NCBI GenBank assembly: GCA_020402945.1 | Contig: JADBYQ010000079.1 | Span: 1-64,000 of the forward strand | DNA length: 64,000 nt | Source of the DNA: Cytophagales bacterium | GTDB lineage: Bacteria; Bacteroidota; Bacteroidia; Cytophagales; Cyclobacteriaceae | Direction: 5' to 3' | Shown here: one piece after another, positions 52,713-60,896 of the stretch | Layout: every line of letters starts with the position of its first letter | Position numbering within the stretch: the first letter of the stretch is position 1 | Notes under the pieces: generated by a model | Databases searched by the model: none | Seen by the model: only the letters and a program-made list of their open reading frames with translations | What the model was told of the DNA's origin: nothing | Made by a program: the position numbers and the translations under genes

Positions 52713-52974
52713 ATCCTCCCCTCGGCTACGATTGACGAATAAGACAGACCATTAGTTTAGTGTGGAGACATCAACCGGCATCGCAAAATTTGGTTTTTTA
52801 TTTCTCCATTTTTTAGACGATCACCCAGAGCAATCATCAGTTGTAGAACCTCGCTGGTGGTAATTGCGCAATCAAATTATTAGGGTATTCGCAAGATTAT
52901 GATTTTTGAATCTCGAGCAATACCACGATCTAGCGGTTAAGAGACCAAAAGGTGGACATTCCAGCAGGAAACTT

Positions 52975-53562
52975 TTATACCCGATGTAACAATCGCGCAA
53001 CATATTTTCCAACAATATCAAACTCCAGATTGACCAAACTGCCCACTACCAGCCTACTAAAATTCGTATGCTCAAAAGTATATGGAATTATAGCTGTACG
53101 GAACCGCCCAGATGCAGAGTTAAAACAAGTTAGACTAACGCCATTAATTGTGATAGAGCCTTTCTCGACCGTGACATTTCCGAATCTGGAATCATATTCA
53201 AAATCAAATAACCAACTCCCTCCTACCTCTTGCACCGATTTGCAAACACCCACTTGATCGACATGACCTTGTACAATGTGCCCGTCAAACCTTCCATTGG
53301 CCAACATGCACCGTTCTAAATTCACGACATCTCCCGGTTGGAGCGTTCCAAGATTTGACTTCTGCAATGTCTCATCAATAGCTGTAACCCAATGTTGGTT
53401 ATCTCCTATTTTTGTAACGGTTAGACACACCCCATTGTGGGCTACACTCTGATCTACTTTTAGCTCAGCACTAATTTCACTTTCAAAAAGAAAATGTTTG
53501 TTCGTTCCTTCTTCCACTATTCGTGAAAGAGTTCCTACTGATTCGATGATGCCTGTGAACAT
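52975..53562 (-). CDS. ribE: Riboflavin synthase, alpha chain
   Basis: A 195-aa protein made of two similar lumazine-binding halves. The start ATG at 53562 gives the family N-terminus MFTGIIESVG; upstream in-frame codons to 53634 lie in repetitive intergenic DNA and are rejected. Motifs include the VAHNGVCLTVTKIG strand, VNLERCMLANGRFDGHIVQGHVD and the second-half ITINGVSLT. The enzyme dismutates two 6,7-dimethyl-8-ribityllumazine molecules to riboflavin plus a pyrimidinedione. It stands alone here, without other rib genes next to it. No FMN riboswitch is visible upstream. Confidence 0.95.
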   Translation of the reverse strand: MFTGIIESVGTLSRIVEEGTNKHFLFESEISAELKVDQSVAHNGVCLTVTKIGDNQHWVTAIDETLQKSNLGTLQPGDVVNLERCMLANGRFDGHIVQGHVDQVGVCKSVQEVGGSWLFDFEYDSRFGNVTVEKGSITINGVSLTCFNSASGRFRTAIIPYTFEHTNFSRLVVGSLVNLEFDIVGKYVARLLHRV

Positions 53563-53587
53563 TGTTATCGGACTGATATTTTGTTTA

Positions 53588-53646
53588 CCGTTTCCAGTTT
53601 CTGGTTTCAAGTTCCCAGAACAAGCAACTGGCAACTAGAAACTATT
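53588..53646. repeat. Degenerate short repeat between ribE and the amidohydrolase gene
   Basis: The gap contains GTTTCCAGTTTCTGG and GTTCCCAG on one side and CAACTGGCAACTAGAAAC on the other, which together form an imperfect inverted repeat of CTGG/CCAG units. A related AACAGGCAACTGGCAAATGGCAA lies at 28142-28164. Noncoding low-complexity repeat. Confidence 0.5.
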
Positions 53647-55279
53647 TTTTCAACTTACCCACCGCTTCTACCTGATCAGGTCTTAGCGTTGGGTATTTGA
53701 TATTCAATTGCTCCAAATAGGTTTTATACTTGGCAGGATCGTAATAAAATGGTTTTAGTTTGGGTGCAAATTCTTGCATGATTTTGGTGTTGAGCGTAAT
53801 CGCTGGATTATCCTTTTCGCCAATTAAGGGAATATACTGTATCTCTTTCGTTTGCTCGGTTCTGTAGTACTCCCACGCTTTTTTCAAAACTTCTGGCTTG
53901 GTAAACAAATCTACGAGTGTCATTGCTTCCGCTTTTGCGCCAGTAACTATTCCTTTGTGCGCAATTGGTGTAGCCATTGTGATTGCATTAGACCAATGAT
54001 GGCCAGGCAAATTGGGGATGTTGGATGGATAGTTTAAGTTAATCGTTGGTAAAGACCATGATATGTCAGCGATATCATCCGATCCTCCGCCCATCATCAT
54101 CATTGGCCTACCCATTACATTTACCATTCCTACAGAGCTTGGCAGTCCGATTGTGTCAAGTTTCAATGCCAACCCATCTGTTTTTGTAGATTTCATTTCA
54201 AGTTGAGTTGCTTTTGCCAGCAACTGATCTTCGGCTGACCAGGTTGGCAAACCTACCTTTTTAATATTCTGGTACATGATTTCAGCCATTGGTTTATTGA
54301 AATGAGCAGGCCACGCAGAGCCTAATATCTCATAGGTGAACTTTGTATCGGTCATTAGTGCAGCTCCTTCTGCTGTCTTGATGCCCTTATCGAATAGTGT
54401 TTTTATGGCCGGGTAGGTACGCTCCCTAAAATAATACCAAACAGATGCTTTCGATGGTACCACGTTCGGTTGATCGCCCCCATCAGAGATCACATAATGA
54501 GATCGGTGTGTTAGCTCCAAATGTTCTCTTCTAAAGTTCCAACCTATATTCATTAACTCGACTGCATCCAACGCACTGCGACCCCTCCATGGAGCACCAG
54601 CTGCGTGAGCCGCCTGTCCTTCGAAACTAAATTTTACGGAGACCACACCGTTATAACCATTATCGCCATATCCAATTTTTAGATTGTCGCCAACATGAGT
54701 GAATATGCAAGCATCAACATCTTTAAAATACCCAGCACGTATGTAGTAGGCTTTTGTACCGACCAATTCCTCAGCAATTCCAGGCCACAACATGAGCGTA
54801 CCAGATATTTTTTCTCGCTCCATAACCTTTTTTAAGGCAAGGGCAGAAATGATATTTAACGCTTGACCTGAATTATGACCTTCGCCATGGCCCGGAGCAC
54901 CTTCCACAATTGGATCATGATAGGCTACGCCAGGTTTCTGTGAGGCCTTAGGGATACAATCAACATCCGAACCCAAAGCAATTACGGGCTTACCATTACC
55001 CCATTTGGCAATCCATGCGGTCGGTATACCGGCAACACCTTTTTCTATTGCAAAGCCATTTTTTTCCAACAGATTTGTCAGGTAGGCAAACGTCTCTACT
55101 TCTTGAAATCCGAGTTCGGAAAAACTGAAAAGCATATCATTGATTTGCTGTCCGAGCGCGGCATTCTTTTCGACTTCCACCGCTACTTCTTGCTTGAGTT
55201 TGTCGATTTTACTTTGTGAAAGTTGGGCGGTTGAGAAATGAAAGGGAAAGAGTAGAAAAGCAGTAAACAACGTTTTCAT
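53642..55279 (-). CDS. Exported M20-family amidohydrolase (AbgB-like)
   Basis: A 545-aa protein with a signal peptide (MKTLFTAFLLFPFHFSTAQ). The M20D amidohydrolase fold is shown by the metal-binding region GSDVDCIP, GAPGHGEGHNSG (metal-ligand His cluster), GIAEELVGTKA and FTHVGDN, a dimerisation domain (SVKFSFEGQAAHAAGAPWRG), and a C-terminal GHHWSNAIT. Members hydrolyse amide bonds of aminoacyl or aminobenzoyl compounds, for example p-aminobenzoyl-glutamate. Export to the periplasm and the extra C-terminal ~80 residues make a scavenging role likely. It is divergent from the six-TM/regulator locus; the 149-bp gap holds that locus's promoter and palindrome. Confidence 0.88.
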   Translation of the reverse strand: MKTLFTAFLLFPFHFSTAQLSQSKIDKLKQEVAVEVEKNAALGQQINDMLFSFSELGFQEVETFAYLTNLLEKNGFAIEKGVAGIPTAWIAKWGNGKPVIALGSDVDCIPKASQKPGVAYHDPIVEGAPGHGEGHNSGQALNIISALALKKVMEREKISGTLMLWPGIAEELVGTKAYYIRAGYFKDVDACIFTHVGDNLKIGYGDNGYNGVVSVKFSFEGQAAHAAGAPWRGRSALDAVELMNIGWNFRREHLELTHRSHYVISDGGDQPNVVPSKASVWYYFRERTYPAIKTLFDKGIKTAEGAALMTDTKFTYEILGSAWPAHFNKPMAEIMYQNIKKVGLPTWSAEDQLLAKATQLEMKSTKTDGLALKLDTIGLPSSVGMVNVMGRPMMMMGGGSDDIADISWSLPTINLNYPSNIPNLPGHHWSNAITMATPIAHKGIVTGAKAEAMTLVDLFTKPEVLKKAWEYYRTEQTKEIQYIPLIGEKDNPAITLNTKIMQEFAPKLKPFYYDPAKYKTYLEQLNIKYPTLRPDQVEAVGKLKK

Positions 55280-55379
55280 AACAGATGATTTAGGTAGTGA
55301 TGCAATGTAGTACTTTGATTTGAAGGGATCAAAATGCCTTTTTGTTGAAAAAACGAAATCAAAAAATAAAAGTGAAATT

Positions 55380-55411
55380 TTTGGTTTATATTATAAACTA
55401 CTTTATATTTG
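55380..55411 (+). promoter_or_regulatory. Promoter of the six-TM/winged-helix operon
   Basis: -33 TTTG at 55380-55383 and -7 TATATTTG at 55404-55411 with a 20-bp spacer, an exact match to the Bacteroidetes vegetative consensus (TTTG, 19-21 bp, TAnnTTTG). The ATG at 55429 follows 17 bp later, so the open frame upstream of 55429 (from 55342) cannot be the real start. The spacer contains the palindrome 55384-55398. Confidence 0.75.
55384..55398. promoter_or_regulatory. Operator candidate 1 (perfect 15-bp palindrome)
   Basis: GTTTATA-T-TATAAAC is a perfect inverted repeat that fills the spacer between the -33 and -7 elements. A protein bound here would block RNA polymerase. A near copy is at 56306-56320, and a winged-helix regulator is encoded between them, which points to autoregulation. 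Confidence 0.75.
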
Positions 55412-55428
55412 TTCCGTTATTAGCAAGT

Positions 55429-56004
55429 ATGCAAACACAAAACGAAAAGCTGAGCCCGCAGCAAAGCCTCGATTTGATCCAAGCGATGATCAACGAGGCA
55501 AAGGGCAACGTGCGCGACAATTCCTTTTATTACCTCTTTTGGGGTTGGGTATTGATAGTCGCTCACATCGGAAGTTTCACCTTAATCAAGATACAGTTTG
55601 ACTACCCGTTTGCGGTATGGCTAATTGTGATACCTGCGTGGATCATCTCATTTGTTTATGGATCACGGCAAAGAAATAAGCAGAAACGCACGACTACGCA
55701 CCTCGAAAGGGTCAACATTACGTTGTGGGTTAGTTTTGGGGTGCTGGCCGTTGTCATTCCATTTTTTGGCAGCTTCATCAATTATCAAATCAATCCGATC
55801 ATTCTACTGGTTGGAAGTATGGCAACATTGGCTTCGGGAGTTATTCTAAAATTTAAGCCGTTGATGATCGGTGGAGTTATCTTCTTTGTTTTCGGCTTAT
55901 CTTGTTTCTTCGTTTCAAATGAGTATCAATCGCTTCTTTCCGCGTTAGCGATCACGTTGGGTTATCTTGTTCCGGGTTACTTGCTAAAATCACAGAAGCG
56001 ATAA
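55429..56004 (+). CDS. Six-TM membrane protein cotranscribed with a winged-helix regulator
   Basis: A 191-aa protein with a polar, helical N-terminus (MQTQNEKLSPQQSLDLIQAM) and six hydrophobic segments (about 34-54, 58-77, 92-113, 117-137, 140-158 and 163-184). The family is not one I can name functionally, though pairs of such a protein with a small winged-helix regulator occur in Bacteroidota. The start at 55429 is set by the promoter at 55380-55411. The regulator gene begins two bases after its stop. It may act as membrane-bound sensor or sequester of the regulator, which is inference. Confidence 0.8.
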   Translation: MQTQNEKLSPQQSLDLIQAMINEAKGNVRDNSFYYLFWGWVLIVAHIGSFTLIKIQFDYPFAVWLIVIPAWIISFVYGSRQRNKQKRTTTHLERVNITLWVSFGVLAVVIPFFGSFINYQINPIILLVGSMATLASGVILKFKPLMIGGVIFFVFGLSCFFVSNEYQSLLSALAITLGYLVPGYLLKSQKR

Positions 56005-56006
56005 CT

Positions 56007-56288
56007 ATGTTCAAAGAACTTGATCCCCTACTCCACTCACAACTCCGGCTTGGCATCATGTCGTTGTTACTTGGATTAGATTCTGCTGACTTTGTTTTTC
56101 TGAAAGAAAAGACAGACTCTACTGCAGGTAATTTGAGTGTGCAACTGGATAAACTCTCGGAGGCTGGGTACATACTAGTCGAAAAATCATTCAAGGGAAA
56201 AAAGCCATTGACTACCTGCCGGATCACGAAGAAAGGCATTAAAGCATTTGAAGACTATGTCGACTCACTAAAAACCTATATCAAATAA
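56007..56288 (+). CDS. Small winged-helix transcriptional regulator (HTH_34/MarR-like)
   Basis: A 93-aa single-domain regulator. The winged-helix pattern is helix 1 LHSQLRLGIMSLLLGLD, helix 2 FVFLKEKTDST, recognition helix AGNLSVQLDKLSEAGYI, then the beta wing VEKSFKGKKPLTTCRITKKG and a C-terminal dimer helix. Such proteins bind palindromic sites as dimers and usually repress. Two near-identical 15-bp palindromes flank the gene (55384-55398 in its own promoter, 56306-56320 before the next operon), the most likely targets. There is no ligand-binding domain, so the signal may come through the six-TM partner. Confidence 0.85.
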   Translation: MFKELDPLLHSQLRLGIMSLLLGLDSADFVFLKEKTDSTAGNLSVQLDKLSEAGYILVEKSFKGKKPLTTCRITKKGIKAFEDYVDSLKTYIK

Positions 56289-56305
56289 TTTTTTTTGTTC
56301 ATTTA

Positions 56306-56320
56306 GTTTACATTATAAAC
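56306..56320. promoter_or_regulatory. Operator candidate 2 (near-perfect copy of operator 1)
   Basis: GTTTACATTATAAAC differs from operator 1 by a single base (T to C in the left arm). It ends 12 bp before the ATG of the TPR-like gene at 56333. No good -7 element follows within the remaining space, so the promoter may lie upstream of the operator and be blocked from downstream, or transcription may read through. Confidence 0.7.
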
Positions 56321-56332
56321 CTGTTTACAATT

Positions 56333-57067
56333 ATGAAAAAGTTAATCGTTTCAATTTCATTATTCATCATTTCCACACTCATTAGCGCAGCTACGATGAG
56401 CCAACCCGTCAACGACCTGATGTACCAGGCCTACATCAAACAGAAAAAAGAACTATGGAAAAAGAGTGTAGAACTCGCCACAGTTGAGTTCAAACAAAAA
56501 CCAACGGACGTTCATGCGCACCTTAAGTTAGGAGTGGCTCATTATGGGTTGTTGCTAAGTACGATGAGTACTGAAGATAAAGATTTATTCGATGAGTATG
56601 TTTCGGCTACCAAAGATCGGCTCAAAGAAATCATTGAACTTCCTTCAACCGCTGCTGAAGGCAAAGGATTGTTATCGGCCGTTTTAGGATTGCAAATGGC
56701 CTATAGTCCAATGAAGGGAATGTTGTTGGGTGGTAAAAGCAGTAATCTCGCAGCAGAAGCGAAGGAACTGGCACCGACCTCTCCCCTAGCCTGGCGGTTT
56801 TATGGAATCAACAAGTTTTACACACCTTCCACTTTTGGAGGTGATATCAAAGAAGCCATTGTTGCATTGGAAAAGTCGATTGCATTGTTTGAGTCAACTT
56901 CCATCTCAAAAAACTGGTTGTACTTAGATACCCTCGCGCTGCTGGGGCAAGCCTACACCAAGGCGGGTGAAAAGTCAAAGGCAATTGCTACGTTCGAAAA
57001 AGCCATTGCGGCTGAAGCGGGCTTTACCTACGCCAAGTCGTTGCTCACTAAAGCAAAAAATAGCTGA
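56333..57067 (+). CDS. Secreted TPR-like protein (first of a pair flanking a TonB receptor)
   Basis: A 244-aa protein with a signal peptide ending near AATMSQP. The mature part is helical, with TPR-like units at the N-terminus (KELWKKSVELATVEFKQKP, HAHLKLGVAHYGL) and C-terminus (DTLALLGQAYTKAGEKSKAIATFEKAI, key part LGQAYTKAGE). In the middle is YGINKFYTPSTFGG, a motif also found in the 59321 gene. It is the first gene after operator 2 and is followed by the TonB-dependent receptor gene after 49 bp, so it probably serves that receptor as a periplasmic or surface partner. Confidence 0.78.
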   Translation: MKKLIVSISLFIISTLISAATMSQPVNDLMYQAYIKQKKELWKKSVELATVEFKQKPTDVHAHLKLGVAHYGLLLSTMSTEDKDLFDEYVSATKDRLKEIIELPSTAAEGKGLLSAVLGLQMAYSPMKGMLLGGKSSNLAAEAKELAPTSPLAWRFYGINKFYTPSTFGGDIKEAIVALEKSIALFESTSISKNWLYLDTLALLGQAYTKAGEKSKAIATFEKAIAAEAGFTYAKSLLTKAKNS

Positions 57068-57116
57068 TTCCCGACAACTCTTCCACTCAACCTCAGTCAA
57101 TCATAACTAAAATACC

Positions 57117-59267
57117 ATGCGGCTACTGATCTCATTTCTGCTGTTCATCATCGCTAGTCTTGATTGTGTGAGTCAATCAACCATAACTGGAAAGGTTACC
57201 GATCAGCTGGGCAACTCCCTTCCAGGTGCGAGCATCTACATTCTTAATACACTGGATGGCGTTTCCGCGAATGCCGAAGGAACCTATACGCTCGTTACTT
57301 CTGAAAAAGGAAATCAGGTAGTGGTAGTTTCAAGCATTGGCTTCGAACGCATCAACCAATCCATTACACTTGAAAACAAAATATATACCCTCAATCTCAA
57401 ATTGAAAGAAGCAGTAAGTGAGTTGGATGAGGTCGTCATCTCTGCGGGAACAATAGAAGCTACCAACGACCGCAAGGTAGCCGTGCTCCGCCCGTTGGAT
57501 ATTGTAACCACCGCAGGTGCTGCGGGAGATATCATTGGCGCCATACAAACACTACCCGGCACTACGCGAGTAGGTGAACAAACAGGTTTGTTTGTGCGTG
57601 GTGGTGATGCCAGCGAGGCAAATGTGATCATTGACGGCATGATTGTGCAAAACTTCTTTACTAGTGATGTACCTGGCATTGCCCAACGAAGTCGCTTCTC
57701 TCCTTTTCAATTCAAAGGCACCTCATTTAGCAGCGGTGGTTACAGTGTGCGGTATGGTCAGGCGTTGTCGTCTGTGCTGGAATTAAGCACCAACGACATG
57801 CCTGCTAAAAGCAACGTGAATGTTGGCCTTAACATGTCGGGGCTATTTGGCTCGGTGGCAAAAGTGTTTGAAAAAAATTCGTTGGAGGTAACGGGAAGTT
57901 ACATCAACGTGGCTCCATTCTATAATCTGGCGAACACCAATTTCGATTTCTACAAAGCACCCGAGGGTGTTTCCGGCTCAACGCGATGGGTACACAAAAA
58001 CGGAGATAAGAGTATCTTCAAGTTGTTGTTCAGTCATGGTGGATTTAGCAGCGGAACAGAGATACCAGACATCAATAACGCGAGTCAGCGTTCTCGTTTT
58101 GGAATCGAAAACAATAATACCTACTCCAATGCTTCTTATTTCGAAAACATAAACAACAAGGTGTATTCCTTTTCGGCTGTTTCGTTCGGTAGAAATGTAG
58201 ATGACGTAACCTTCGGAACAACTCCTTCTAAAACGGAAGAATGGCGTTTGCAAGGCCGGACGGAGTTAGGTTTTGAAATCAACAACAATCTTCAACTCCT
58301 TTCCGGAGCAGAGTGGCAACGTTTTAGCGTGCAACGAAGATTTGATGCGTTCAACTCAGGATTTGACGAAACGCAAACAGCCATCTATACAGAGCTTGAG
58401 TGGAAACCTTCGCGCAAATTTGGCGTGAAGTCGGGCTTGCGTGGAGAGCACAGCAATCTGCTCAATCAATTTGCACTCAGCCCCCGTTTGTCGGCTGCGT
58501 ATAAAGTGGGTAAACAAAGTCAGGTATCTGTTGCCAGTGGTGTTTTTTATCAGAATCCGAACAACCGATATCTACTCGCAAACAAGTCCGCAGATTTTCA
58601 GCAGGCCATCCACTACATCGCCAACTATCAGTGGATTACAGACAAGCAAACGTTTCGAGTAGAAGGGTATTACAAATCATATGATCGTCTGGTGAGAGAG
58701 TTGAACGTGCCGTTTAATCCAAATGCCTTTCGATTCATCTCGGGTGACATTGACAATTCCGGAAGTGGTTTTGCACAAGGTATTGATGTCTTTTGGCGAG
58801 ATCGTAAACTGGTGAAGAACCTCGACTACTGGATTTCATATAGTTGGGTGGACACTCAGCGGCTATTTGAAAATTTTACTGCCCGTGCCACGCCCACGTT
58901 CATATCTGATCACAACCTCAACGTGATTGCCAAGTACTTTATTGAACCACTGAAAGTAAACATAGCAGCCACGTACACCTACGCAACCGGCAGGCCCTAC
59001 TACAACCCCAACAGCACTGAGTTTCTGAATGATCGTGTGCCGTATTTCGAAAATATCTCTTTGAATATAAGCTATGTTACAACCATCAAAAAAGTGTTTG
59101 CGGTGTTCTATGCAGGTGTAGATAATGTGACCAATCGCAAGAATATTTTTGGTTATCGCTATTCGACCGATGGCACTCAGCGGTTTCCGATCGAGCCTGC
59201 ACTCTACCGCTCCGTTTTTGTGGGAATGAATTTTTCGCTCTCTGCCTTTAACCGAGATGAACTTTAA
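57117..59267 (+). CDS. TonB-dependent receptor with carboxypeptidase-like domain
   Basis: A 716-aa outer-membrane receptor. Signal peptide to ~residue 20; CarboxypepD_reg-like domain (~22-95, ITGKVTDQLGNSLPGASIYI, TYTLVTSEKGNQVVVVSSIGF); plug (~120-230, DIIGAIQTLPGTTRVGEQ, GLFVRGGDASEANVIIDGM); 22-strand type barrel to the end (GMNFSLSAF). Receptors of this kind bring in ligands such as siderophores, cobalamin or oligosaccharides, or export-coupled peptides, using TonB energy. There is no SusD-like partner, which argues against a glycan system; instead two related TPR-like proteins flank it. The substrate is unknown. Likely controlled through operator 2. Confidence 0.93.
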   Translation: MRLLISFLLFIIASLDCVSQSTITGKVTDQLGNSLPGASIYILNTLDGVSANAEGTYTLVTSEKGNQVVVVSSIGFERINQSITLENKIYTLNLKLKEAVSELDEVVISAGTIEATNDRKVAVLRPLDIVTTAGAAGDIIGAIQTLPGTTRVGEQTGLFVRGGDASEANVIIDGMIVQNFFTSDVPGIAQRSRFSPFQFKGTSFSSGGYSVRYGQALSSVLELSTNDMPAKSNVNVGLNMSGLFGSVAKVFEKNSLEVTGSYINVAPFYNLANTNFDFYKAPEGVSGSTRWVHKNGDKSIFKLLFSHGGFSSGTEIPDINNASQRSRFGIENNNTYSNASYFENINNKVYSFSAVSFGRNVDDVTFGTTPSKTEEWRLQGRTELGFEINNNLQLLSGAEWQRFSVQRRFDAFNSGFDETQTAIYTELEWKPSRKFGVKSGLRGEHSNLLNQFALSPRLSAAYKVGKQSQVSVASGVFYQNPNNRYLLANKSADFQQAIHYIANYQWITDKQTFRVEGYYKSYDRLVRELNVPFNPNAFRFISGDIDNSGSGFAQGIDVFWRDRKLVKNLDYWISYSWVDTQRLFENFTARATPTFISDHNLNVIAKYFIEPLKVNIAATYTYATGRPYYNPNSTEFLNDRVPYFENISLNISYVTTIKKVFAVFYAGVDNVTNRKNIFGYRYSTDGTQRFPIEPALYRSVFVGMNFSLSAFNRDEL

Positions 59268-59320
59268 AACATTTAAGCAACCGCCAAACAAATCAATATC
59301 CACTTTAACTGTTTAACACT

Positions 59321-59950
59321 ATGAAAAAGCTAATGATCTTACTATTTCTCGCACTCACAACGATGGCCTACTCACAAACTATCGAAGAAGCGATTCAAAC
59401 AACGCTAAGTCAGTTTAACCCCGGAGATCGTACCGCTACAATGGCGGCAGTCAATCGCTTTGATCTGATTGCCAAAAAGTGGAATACCGATTGGGTATCG
59501 CATTACTATGCCGCCTATGCCAAAACATTAGCCGGTGCTACTGAGACGGACGTAGCGAAGAAAGCTCAGTTTTTTAACGAAGCGGAAAAGAGTCTAGAGG
59601 CAGCCAAAGAAAACGGAGCTGCCGAGAACGATGAAGTCTACGCACTACTGGCGATGATCTCGAGCAATCGCATTGGACTCGATCCCGAGGCGTGGCAAAA
59701 ACACATGGAAGTGTACAATGCCAACCTACGCAAGGCCAAGCAACTTCGAAAAGAAAATCCCAGAATCTATTACATCGAAGGCATCAGTAAGTTCTATACT
59801 CCCGAAGCATATGGAGGCGGCAAAAAAAACGCACTCATCTATTTCGAAAAAGCGGAAGAGTACTTTAAGAACGAAAGCAAGAATGATATACGAAAACCGT
59901 ATTGGGGACAAGAGCATAACGAAGCGATGCTAAAAGACTGTAGCGAGTGA
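59321..59950 (+). CDS. Secreted TPR-like protein (second of the pair)
   Basis: A 209-aa protein with a signal peptide ending near TMAYSQ. It is helical, with YYAAYAKTLAGAT, FFNEAEKSLEAAKENG and YNANLRKAKQLRKENP. The segment EGISKFYTPEAYGGGKKNALIYFEK parallels the GINKFYTPSTFGG region of the 56333 protein at the same place in the chain, so the two are probable paralogues. It lies 53 bp after the TonB receptor gene in the same orientation and probably in the same transcription unit. Confidence 0.78.
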   Translation: MKKLMILLFLALTTMAYSQTIEEAIQTTLSQFNPGDRTATMAAVNRFDLIAKKWNTDWVSHYYAAYAKTLAGATETDVAKKAQFFNEAEKSLEAAKENGAAENDEVYALLAMISSNRIGLDPEAWQKHMEVYNANLRKAKQLRKENPRIYYIEGISKFYTPEAYGGGKKNALIYFEKAEEYFKNESKNDIRKPYWGQEHNEAMLKDCSE

Positions 59951-60016
59951 GATCAAAACGAGTTTATTTCCTCTGACTATCAAAAAAAGTGCTTATTTTT
60001 AAAGCTTTAACAGTTA

Positions 60017-60205
60017 GTGAAATACGCACTTATTCTTTTACTGATACTCGCGTCTTGCGCTTCATCATCAAGCAAAAAGGTGGTCAAACCCCGCTATCAT
60101 CACGTGTGGGCAAAAGGGAATAAGTATCGTATAGATATTCCCATCGGCAATCGGCATATTCGTTTGCTAGAGCGCAAGAGAGTGAAGGCCACCCGGATGA
60201 AATAA
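60017..60205 (+). CDS. Small basic lipoprotein (GTG start)
   Basis: A 62-aa protein starting at a GTG that follows TTA and has MKYALILLLILASC, a lipobox with Cys14. The mature part is strongly basic and ends KRVKATRMK. Short basic lipoproteins with a YHHVWAKGNKYRI-type segment occur in some Cytophagales, but no function is known. It is 66 bp after the TPR-like gene and convergent with the TetR gene; the stops are six bases apart. The GTG start and small size make it moderately certain. Confidence 0.5.
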   Translation: MKYALILLLILASCASSSSKKVVKPRYHHVWAKGNKYRIDIPIGNRHIRLLERKRVKATRMK

Positions 60206-60211
60206 TTGTTC

Positions 60212-60841
60212 TTAACTCAGTCCTTTCAGCAGAGTCTCCACATTCTTACGGAAAAACATCTTGGCTGGATTTACTTGATTAATATAGGCGTTAATAATCG
60301 ACCCATAGAAGAGCGCCATAAATGCGTTGGTTATATCGCGGGTAGATGTTGTTTTGGTTATTTCCTTCTTGAAGATGGCCTCCAAAGAAAACTTCTCGAT
60401 CATCTGATCCAGCGATTGTAACTCAATCAACTGAATATCTTTTACTTCAGGAAACAATAGTTTTTTCTCTTCTGCTTTTAGCGGAAATGGTTTTATCGTT
60501 CTTCCCATATCCGAGAGATAGCCCACCCAACTTAAAATAATGCCTGGGTGAGCTTCAAAGTCTTCACTAATTTTATCAAACAAAAATTGAATACCAGCCA
60601 AGCCCTCTCGCGGCTTCTCCTTTAGCTCCACTAAGCGCCTTAAACTCCAGACTCTAAAATAGTACAAAAGCAGATCTTCCTTTTGTGGAAAGTACTTAAA
60701 GAGAGTTACTTTAGATATTTTTGTTTTCTTGCAAATCTCATCGACATGAATTTTGTCAAACGATTTAGTTCCAATCATTTTGATGGTGTGATCCAATATG
60801 GCCAGTTTTAAGATGGCTGCTTTTTCTTTTCGTAGACTCAT
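60212..60841 (-). CDS. TetR/AcrR-family transcriptional regulator
   Basis: A 209-aa protein. The ATG at 60841 is preferred over 60868 because it directly starts MSLRKEKAAILKLAIL. The TetR HTH is in residues ~10-55 (FDKIHVDEICKKTKISKVTLFKYFPQKEDLL), with the typical KVTLFKYFPQKE recognition region; the rest is the helical ligand-binding and dimerisation domain. It is divergent from ggt across 55 bp, so it may control ggt and itself. The effector is unknown. Confidence 0.9.
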   Translation of the reverse strand: MSLRKEKAAILKLAILDHTIKMIGTKSFDKIHVDEICKKTKISKVTLFKYFPQKEDLLLYYFRVWSLRRLVELKEKPREGLAGIQFLFDKISEDFEAHPGIILSWVGYLSDMGRTIKPFPLKAEEKKLLFPEVKDIQLIELQSLDQMIEKFSLEAIFKKEITKTTSTRDITNAFMALFYGSIINAYINQVNPAKMFFRKNVETLLKGLS

Positions 60842-60896
60842 AGTAAAGTTCGATCCGAAATAATACATTTAAACTACAAAACCAAAATCTAAATCC

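Noticed and set aside
53563-53634. N-terminal extension of riboflavin synthase
   Set aside because: The family starts with MFTGII, and the extension falls in repetitive intergenic DNA.
55342-55428. Upstream start of the six-TM protein frame
   Set aside because: The segment contains the -33 and -7 promoter elements and the operator palindrome; the ATG at 55429 fits the promoter.
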